Shown here one piece after another: positions 57,599-64,000 of a DNA stretch of 64,000 nucleotides. Within the stretch, counting starts at the first letter, position 1. Each line of letters begins with the position of its first letter. This DNA is from Bubalus kerabau (lineage: Eukaryota; Chordata; Mammalia; Artiodactyla; Bovidae): the NCBI RefSeq assembly GCF_029407905.1, contig NC_073630.1, forward strand, positions 40,945,001 through 41,009,000, read 5' to 3'. The notes below the pieces were generated by a model. That model worked only from the letters and a program-made list of their open reading frames with translations, made no database searches and was not told the origin of the DNA. Position numbers and translations under genes: made by a program.

Positions 57599-57599
57599 T

Positions 57600-58335
57600 A
57601 ATAGTGAATAACTTCAAAATAATAATAAAGTTCAGAGATTTCAGCAATCCTTTCCAAATCTAAGATTTGATGATTCTATGATATATTGAGTTAGTTTATG
57701 ACAATGTCACAAATAAATAGGAAAAATTACCTATATCACCTAATAAATATTTATCACACTATTCCCAAGGCGTCCATCTAATCAAAAGTTTTTGCTTACA
57801 AAGATTCATTAGAACAAGAAAAAAATGTTCTATGAATTCTCAAAAGGCAATTTCTATGGTCAGGTAATTCTATTACAATCAGACACACCTAAGTGTTAAG
57901 ATACAGAAAAGAAAGGACTGGAGAGGAGAGAGGTTATGATGATCTGGGTATCTCACAATGTTTTGGATTCTGAATAGCAATCCAGTGTACACAGCAAACA
58001 GTGTACTCAGCAGAGTACACTCCATATGTAGAAGGTGAGGGAACAAAGACTAAGGAAGGAAGCTCTTGATATCTCCATCATTCAAGCCCACCTAATTCTA
58101 GGTTTCATGCATTTTGCACAATACCAAACAGCCTATATAGAAAGGTATACCAAAAATATCAGAGGAACCTTGTTTTGGAAATGTTCTTTAGGGCTCAAGT
58201 CATAAAATATATCTGGTTCTAAGAAATTTGTGATAGAGAACAAGGCTTATTTGTTCAACAAGCCCTCATCATTAAAGATTTTCTGCCCACTCATGGCTTA
58301 ACATCCATTCCTAATGAATACATACTAATGAATAT
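57600..58335. other. Intergenic sequence, nothing recognised
   Basis: AT-rich. No gene or assignable repeat. A short direct repeat of CAGTGTACWCAGCA occurs near 57980-58015. Confidence 0.35.
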
Positions 58336-58337
58336 AG

Positions 58338-58525
58338 CATTCCTGATGAACATAGGCTAACGGTTAAGAAACAGATCCTAAAGCTAGGCTATCTATGTCT
58401 TAACTTCAGTTTTGCCGTAATGATCTGGTGCAAGCTGCTTAACCTCTTTGTTCCTCAGCCCCTTTGTCAATAATATTGGCAATGACAATAAAACCTACCT
58501 GATAAAGTTTTGTGAGGATTTACTG
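58338..58525 (+). repeat. MIR SINE
   Basis: 'gtgcaagctgcttaacctct' and 'ttgttcctcagcccctttgt' then 'tttgtgaggatttactgagt', the MIR order. Confidence 0.75.
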
Positions 58526-58745
58526 AGTTAGCAATAAGTGATATTATGGGAATCACTGGGAAAATTTGAATATGGACTGTGTATTAGAAAATATTAGCAT
58601 ATCTAGGTTAAATTTCTTGAGAATGAGAATGATATGGCAGCTATATAGGAGAATTCCTTGTTCTAATACTAAATGCTAAAGTATTTAAGGGTGAAGCATT
58701 ATGATTCCATGATGTCTACAATCACTCTTTAATGGTTTGGCAAAG

Positions 58746-58876
58746 TATATATGTATGTATGTGTGTGTATATATATATATATATATCTCCTGGTGAAGGA
58801 CAGGGAAGCCTGGCGTGCTGCAGTCCATGGGGTCACAAATAGTCGAACAAGACTGAGTGACTGAACAACAACAAAG
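58746..58876 (+). repeat. TA/TG microsatellite joined to a BovB/Bov-A tail
   Basis: Alternating TATGTATG/TGTGTA/(TA)10 at 58746-58787, then 'ggacagggaagcctggcgtg' to 'agactgagtgactgaacaac', the last 85 bp of BovB. The TA-rich word gatatatacaca after the tail suggests insertion into the microsatellite. Confidence 0.75.
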
Positions 58877-59096
58877 ATATATACACATATGAAGATAGGC
58901 ACTCAGAAATAGAGATAAATGTGGCAAAATGTTAACCATTGGTGGATCTAGGTGCTCATGTACTAGTTACCCAACCTTTCTGAAGGCTTGGTTTTTTAAT
59001 AATAAAAAGTTAGGAGATGATGGGTTGACGTATGTGTAAGAGTTTTCTACCTCATCCCACCCCTACCCTACCTAAAACCAAATCAAATAGATATGG

Positions 59097-59297
59097 GGTT
59101 GCCAGATATAACACAGGACATTCAATTAAACTCAAATTTCAAATAATAAATCATTCATTTAGTACAAATATGTCCCAAATAGTTCACAAAGGCCAAATAT
59201 TACATGGCACATTCTCATACTAATGAATTACTCATTATTTATCTGAAATTCAAATTTAGGTATCGTACATTTGTATTCATAAAACCTGGCAAATCTA
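59097..59297. mobile_element. Palindromic MITE-like DNA element
   Basis: A 200-bp imperfect palindrome: the left arm starts 'ggttgccagatataacacag' and the reverse complement of the right end reads 'agatttgccaggttttatga'. Inner arms 'gtacaaatatgtcccaaata' and TTCATTTAGTA/TACTAATGAA also pair. No coding sequence. Family not named. Confidence 0.6.
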
Positions 59298-59679
59298 ATA
59301 AAAGCTGTTTACCTTGATATACATGGCCAACCCTGCCCACAAACATGTCAAAAATCTTAGTCAAGTTCATTTATCCATGAGAAAATGTCTATAGTCTTTC
59401 TGAGTTTTAAACCATAGTAGAAATAAACTTTTGTCCTTTAGCTGAATTGTCCTCCCTCTGGTCTCACCTTTTTCCATCCTGAATCTCTCATTTTTCTTCA
59501 TAATTATAACACATCTGAAGGGTTGCATTTTTATTTGTGATAAAATCCATAGATACAATATACATACAGGTCACATAAAAATACATGACAGTGATAATTA
59601 AACCTAATATACAGTGACAGTATATTTAATCACTTTAAATCACACTTTAATCACACACTAAAGATTAAAGAACTGCACA

Positions 59680-59685
59680 TTTATT
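59680..59685 (-). terminator. IBSP: Predicted IBSP polyadenylation signal (AATAAA)
   Basis: Minus-strand AATAAA about 385 bp after the stop, with a downstream T/GT-rich stretch ending TTAGTGTGTGA. Cleavage is expected near 59660, giving a 3' UTR of about 410 bp. Confidence 0.6.
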
Positions 59686-60069
59686 GTATACAGTGTCACT
59701 AATGTTAGTGAATCTAATCTCTTCTAAGAAGCAGCTCTTGCACAGAATATGTTTTAGCAGTTAGTGGAAACACATTAAAATTACTATTTATAGGACTACA
59801 ACCTCAAAATACTCAATCACATACTATCTCATGCATTGGTTTACCACTTGATGAATGGCCCTGATTTACGACCTTTCAATAACATAGTAGGGAAAAGCAA
59901 TAAGAAGCCCATGACTTGCAGAAGCAATTATAGAAAACCACTTGGGAACAGTAGCACCATTCCATATTATAAAATGCACATTTGTTATATTGCACCTTCC
60001 TGAGTTGAACTTTGAAAACGGTAGCCACACAAAATCCCAGAATGGGGGAACTCATCCCAGTCCGGGCCT

Positions 60070-60594
60070 TCACTGGTGGCTGTAGTAATCTTGACCATCA
60101 TAGCTGTCATAGCCACGCCCTTTATAGTAGCTATACTCATCCTCATAGGCTCGATAACTGTCCCCACGAGGATCTCCGTTCTCACTTTCATAGATTTCAT
60201 ACCCATTGTCATACTCATTGGTGCCTGTTTGTTCATACTCCCCAGGGGTGGTGGTTTTCCCAAATGGTAGTGGGGTGGTCCCATAGACCTCCTGGGGTGG
60301 GGTTGTAGGTTTAAACCCACCATTTGGGGAAGTAGTGGTCTCTCCAGCCCCAGTGATTCCTTCTGTATTGGCTTCAGTGACACTTTCTTCTTCGCCGTCT
60401 TCCTCTCCATTATCCCCACCACTGCTGCCATGGCCATTGTCTACCTCTGTGCTGTTGCTGCTGGTGCCGTTTATGCCTTGCTCATTATCATCCACTTCTG
60501 CCTCATTTTCTTCCTCTTCTTCTTCCTCTTCCTCTTCCTCTTCCTCTTCATCACTCTCATCCTCTTTTGTAGCCTTCTTTCCTGTAGCCCCAGC
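60070..60594 (-). CDS. IBSP: IBSP (bone sialoprotein 2) terminal exon, coding part
   Basis: Encodes the last 174 residues. Acceptor TTATAG at 60595; joins in phase 0 to the exon at 61160. Order of features: basic GATGKKATKEDE, 14 consecutive Glu (60508-60549) thought to nucleate hydroxyapatite, NGTSSNST with two N-glycosylation sequons, a Thr-rich segment likely O-glycosylated, the integrin-binding RGD (60160-60168) in the context PRGDS, and the Tyr-rich C-terminus ending YSHQ. IBSP is secreted by osteoblasts, hypertrophic chondrocytes and cementoblasts and promotes mineral nucleation and cell attachment. The 29 residues after RGD equal the human number. Stop TGA at 60070-60072. No frame damage. 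Confidence 0.96.
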   Translation of the reverse strand, partial: AGATGKKATKEDESDEEEEEEEEEEEEEENEAEVDDNEQGINGTSSNSTEVDNGHGSSGGDNGEEDGEEESVTEANTEGITGAGETTTSPNGGFKPTTPPQEVYGTTPLPFGKTTTPGEYEQTGTNEYDNGYEIYESENGDPRGDSYRAYEDEYSYYKGRGYDSYDGQDYYSHQ

Positions 60595-61159
60595 CTATAA
60601 GGAAAAGGAATTCAAATCTAGGTGTGAAAAACATAAAATTTAAGGCCATTGTTTCATCCAACACAAGCTTTCTCTACTGACATCTTTGTACTACATGTAA
60701 TTTTGAATTGAAACCAGTTTAACTTACAAAAGAACTGGTGGAGGTTTTAAATTCAGAATAAATACTTTTGTCATTGGATGCCAATGGAGAAAAAGCCACT
60801 TGATAAATAAGTCTTTTCTGTGGGAGATGCTTTCTACAACTTCGCTACCCGCTCTCTCTGCCTTGGAAACCTCTTCCCAGAAATGCAATGGTATCTCTCA
60901 GCACTTTTTATCCATTGTTAGGATGCTTGGACTTAGTCTTCTATGATAATGTTGAAAAGTCAGTGTAAGAACATGGGAAGAGATCTTGCCTGGGGAAAGA
61001 TCTCTCCTTATTTATTTGTAAACAGGGATATTGTACCTGCTCTTACTTTTTCATCAAGTTAATGAAGAGAATATAAAATACTATATGTATAGTGTCAGGA
61101 TAACCTCGAACTTCAGTAAAAAAAGGAAAGCAGATTGAACATTTTGGAGGAATTGTTAC

Positions 61160-61330
61160 CTTCTTGGGAAGCCGGATGGCAGCTAGACCTGTGTCTCCAG
61201 TTCCGGGTGTAATCTCTCCATAGCCAAGTGTGGTAGTGGAAAGGGTGGTGTTCTCAGCCTCTGATTCTTCGTCTTCGTTTTCATCAGAATCTTCATTCCC
61301 TCCATTGTTTCCTTCTTCATTTGAAGTCTC
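61160..61330 (-). CDS. IBSP: IBSP penultimate exon
   Basis: 171 bp, 57 codons, phase 0 at both ends, from ETSNEEGNNGG to GLAAIRLPKK. Acceptor TTTTCAACAG at 61331; donor AAGAAG|GTAACA at 61159-61158; the intron to the last exon is 565 bp. Acidic and Ser/Thr-rich, with phosphorylation-type S-x-E sites and an NTT N-glycosylation sequon. The open frame running past 61160 is intron. The five upstream exons, including the signal peptide and the first poly-Glu, are not found before 64000. Confidence 0.95.
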
Positions 61331-61682
61331 CTGTTGAAAATGTCCAGAGCAAGAAAAAATTATTTTAGCTGAAAGATAACTCAAGGTTTGTTGGAGTCAT
61401 GAACAATTATTGGGAAAATAACAATGGCTGATGGTTTCCCTCAGCCATCTGGTCACCCAGTGTTGACACCTCTGCTTCCTCTTATGCCAGTTGCAGTTCT
61501 CACTTCTTGGAATTCAAAGTATTTTCACCCTGTTTACCTCACTATGGTGTGTTTTAGATATTCTGTATTCTACTTAATCAATTCAAAAATATTTATATAA
61601 TAATTTCAGCACATCTGACTATATGGTATCATACTATATATAGCTTAGGCTCTTGAAGTCTTATTAATAACTACTATGATTC

Positions 61683-62176
61683 AAAAGCAGAGACATTGCT
61701 TTGCCAACAAAGGTCCATCTAGTCAAGGCTATGGTTTTTCCAGTGGTCATGTATGGATGTGAGAGTTGGACTGTGAAGAAAGCTGAGCGCCGAAGAATTG
61801 ATGCTTTTGAACAGTGGTGTTGGAGAAGATTCTTGAGAGTCCCTTGGACTGCAAGGAGATCCTACCAGTCCATTCTGAAGGAGATCAGTCCTGGGATTTC
61901 TTTGGAAGGAATGATGCTAAAGCTGAAACTCCAGTACTTTGGCCACCTCATGCGAAGAGTTGACTCATTGGAAAAGACTCTGATGCTGGGAGGGATTGGG
62001 AACAGGAAAGAAGGGGATGGCAGAGGATGAGATGGCTGGATGGCATCACCGACTCGATGGACGTGAGTTTGAGTAAACTCCGGGAGTTGGTGATGGACAG
62101 GGAGGCCTGGCGTGCTGCAATTCACAGGGTCGCAAAGAGTCGGACACGACTGAGCGACTGAACTGAACTGAACTGA
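61683..62176 (+). mobile_element. BovB LINE 3' end in an IBSP intron
   Basis: Young-type BovB antisense to IBSP. The frame 61701-62030 reads PTKVHLVKAMVFPVVMYGCE to DSLEKTLMLGGIGNRK, then breaks at a small indel. Tail GACTGAACTGAACTGAACTG. It begins 350 bp upstream of the penultimate IBSP exon. Confidence 0.9.
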
Positions 62177-62179
62177 TGA

Positions 62180-63440
62180 CATAATAGTACATTAATTATT
62201 GTATTTACTGACAAATAAGCTGAGAAATTTAGACTTATTTTCTTATTCCCTAGAGCAGCCTTGTAAGGCAAGATTATTACTTACACTCTTTAAAAAAGGA
62301 AAGTGAGCTTGGATAAATTAAATAATTAACTAAATTCTTATGGTGAATGATGAAACTGTATCTTTCTAACTAAAAGAAAAATTGAGCCCTTTTGTTGTAC
62401 CATGATGATTTTTGATGAGGAGGAGGATTTATGTGAATTGCTGACACTAAATCTAGGATGTTTTTATTTTAAGGAATTTTTTTTATATGGAACCCCTTCT
62501 CTTCAAACAAGTTAATTGCATGTCTTATGTACTACAAAAAAAAAGAAGTGAATATATTTCATTTACTTTCAAGAGTATTTAAAGAAAAAGAAATACATTA
62601 AATTCAAACTCCATCTGCTAACTCCAATAAATTCTTACTGATATATTATGTTATTGTAGGAAGATGTTTTCTAAAAATTACTACTTCTCTATGAATATTT
62701 TTATCATCTTCAGTATTTTACTGTTTTGTCTTTACTCCATGTTGTTAGGCAATAAACTGTAGACTGAGTTAATCTCCCAAAGTAATTCAGAGCTAGTATT
62801 GAAAGTCAGGAATTCATACACAGAGAATTTATTTAGTTTAAATGAGTACTAGAAAAGTGAATTTATTTCAATGCATTTTTAAAGAGATTATATGTTAGGA
62901 TAACTTTAACTAGGCATCTTATATTTTAAGACTTCAAAACAAACAAACAAAAGCCACATTTAGCTTTTCTTATTACTAAAAAAAAACTATGTCTGTTTCA
63001 TAGATACGTAAATTTTACTGTTTCAGTGAATGCTTGGGACTACTAGAGTCCACCTTAAAACAGTCTCCAAGCTAACTTTGTCAAATATTCCACAAACATC
63101 ATACTGTTTATTTACTTTTTCATGTTTATATGCTTTAGTCCAACAGACTAAACCTTTTAGGGGAGAAAGAGGAAAGCTTTTTTGGGTAGGAAAATATACA
63201 GATTGGGTCCTTCACGCTTGTTTCACAAGTGAAAATCTGAGGTCCAGTGGGACAAATGACTAGCATGAGGTCAAAGACATGGCAGCTCATTAGCAGCAGG
63301 GTCGTGACCACAGACCCAGACTCCCAATTCATAGGATTCTCTATTTTCTCCTACGACACCCTTTCTTTTTCTGGTACTTTATTTAAGGTTGTCCTGCTGC
63401 AATGACTTAAAAAGGAAAGTAGGTCAAACTTTTGATGGAT
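62180..63440. other. IBSP intron, nothing recognised
   Basis: AT-rich intron with no assignable exon: I searched the minus strand for the acidic upstream exons of IBSP and found none. Confidence 0.5.
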
Positions 63441-63444
63441 GTAT

Positions 63445-63655
63445 GTGTGTTAGTCGCTCTGTCATGTTCAACTCCTTGCATCCCCATGGACTATAGCCTA
63501 CCAGGCTCCTCTGTCTATGGAATTCTCCAGGCAAGAATATTGGAGTGGATAGTCATTCCCTTCTCCAGAGGATCTTCCTGACCCAGGGATCAAACCTGGG
63601 TCTCCTGCATTGCAGGTGAATTCTTTGCCATCGGAGCCACCAGGGAAGCCCTAGG
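63445..63655 (-). mobile_element. Bov-tA SINE in an IBSP intron
   Basis: Reverse copy, from 'tgttagtcgctctgtcatgt' to 'cggagccaccagggaagccc'. Confidence 0.87.
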
Positions 63656-63711
63656 CCTCAAATATCTTTTTGAATAGAAAAATTAGCAGTCATTTGTACT
63701 TGAGTGTATTA

Positions 63712-64000
63712 TTAACCCACTAGAATGACTAAAATGACTGAAAGAAACATGTGTTGATGAGAATGTAGAGTTGATGGGATGCTCCTATAGGGATAGTGGG
63801 AGTTTATATTAGTATCTCGGCTGTGGGAAGCTATTATCGGTGACATCTCCTCAGGATGAATATATGCAGACCTTTCAACATACACATTTCATGTCTAGCT
63901 AAAGTGGCCTCCAGAAATGAATGCATATGTTCACCAGAAGGAGTACTAGAACATTCACAACAGTACTCTTTGGCCAAATCTGAAAACTCCTTAACTGCCC
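63712..64000 (+). repeat. Old L1 ORF2 3' fragment, cut by window end
   Basis: Diverged L1 text 'aaacatgtgttgatgagaat' with 'gaatgcatatgttcaccaga' and 'gaacattcacaacagtactc'; full of stops. Confidence 0.55.

Noticed and set aside
60335..60643. Serine-rich 102-codon frame on the + strand
   Set aside because: It is the complement of the IBSP poly-Glu exon (TTC/CTC read in another frame); a shadow, not a gene.
61043..61384. Frame extending past both sides of the IBSP exon
   Set aside because: Only 61160-61330 is exon; the extensions cross consensus splice sites and encode unrelated residues.
62400..62435. GAGGAGGAGG tract as a missing acidic IBSP exon
   Set aside because: It is on the wrong strand (+) and lacks flanking splice sites.

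Overview
This is mammalian, specifically ruminant (bovid), nuclear DNA. The evidence is the repeat content: many BovB (RTE-type) LINE copies, tRNA-derived Bov-tA/Bov-A2 and CHR-type SINEs, a bovine-type endogenous retroviral LTR, and older L1, L2, MIR and MER5-like repeats shared by mammals. Coding DNA is under 4% of the window. I cannot name the species from sequence alone; cattle, bison, buffalo, sheep and goat all remain possible.

Two host genes are present, both on the minus strand. Both belong to the SIBLING family of secreted acidic phosphoproteins of bone and tooth. MEPE is complete: non-coding exon 1 (tentative) near 44.5 kb, signal-peptide exon at 42.3 kb, a 54-bp exon at 38.7 kb, and one large terminal exon at 30.85-32.32 kb. 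The spliced frame is 1575 bp, giving 524 residues, with the integrin-binding RGD, the SGDG glycosaminoglycan site and the C-terminal ASARM peptide all intact. IBSP (bone sialoprotein) is represented by its last two coding exons (61.16-61.33 kb and 60.07-60.59 kb), which carry acidic, poly-Glu, RGD and Tyr-rich segments. Its upstream exons lie beyond base 64000. The order IBSP then MEPE in the direction of transcription matches the conserved mammalian cluster DSPP-DMP1-IBSP-MEPE-SPP1, so SPP1 is expected beyond base 1.

Layout: 1-29 kb is repeat-dominated DNA downstream of MEPE. It includes a nested stack at 3.7-9.9 kb (an L1 split by an LTR and by a BovB copy that itself carries a SINE), a second long BovB at 11.7-14.3 kb, and a decayed near-full-length L1 at 20.5-27.1 kb. 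MEPE occupies 30.5-44.5 kb. A roughly 15-kb intergenic stretch with SINEs, MIRs and BovB ends separates it from IBSP, whose 3' part runs from 59.7 kb to the end of the window.

The two proteins act in the same compartment, the mineralising extracellular matrix. IBSP nucleates hydroxyapatite and binds integrin through RGD. MEPE supplies RGD/SGDG signalling and an ASARM peptide that inhibits mineralisation. I found no convincing new gene system. The less ordinary observations are a cluster of nearly perfect hairpins in MEPE intron 3, a TAGCAG tandem splice acceptor, the single mature cysteine of MEPE lying on a skippable exon, tandem inverted CCAAT boxes at the predicted MEPE promoter, an expanded Bov-A trimer, and a GC-rich island of unknown origin in MEPE intron 3.
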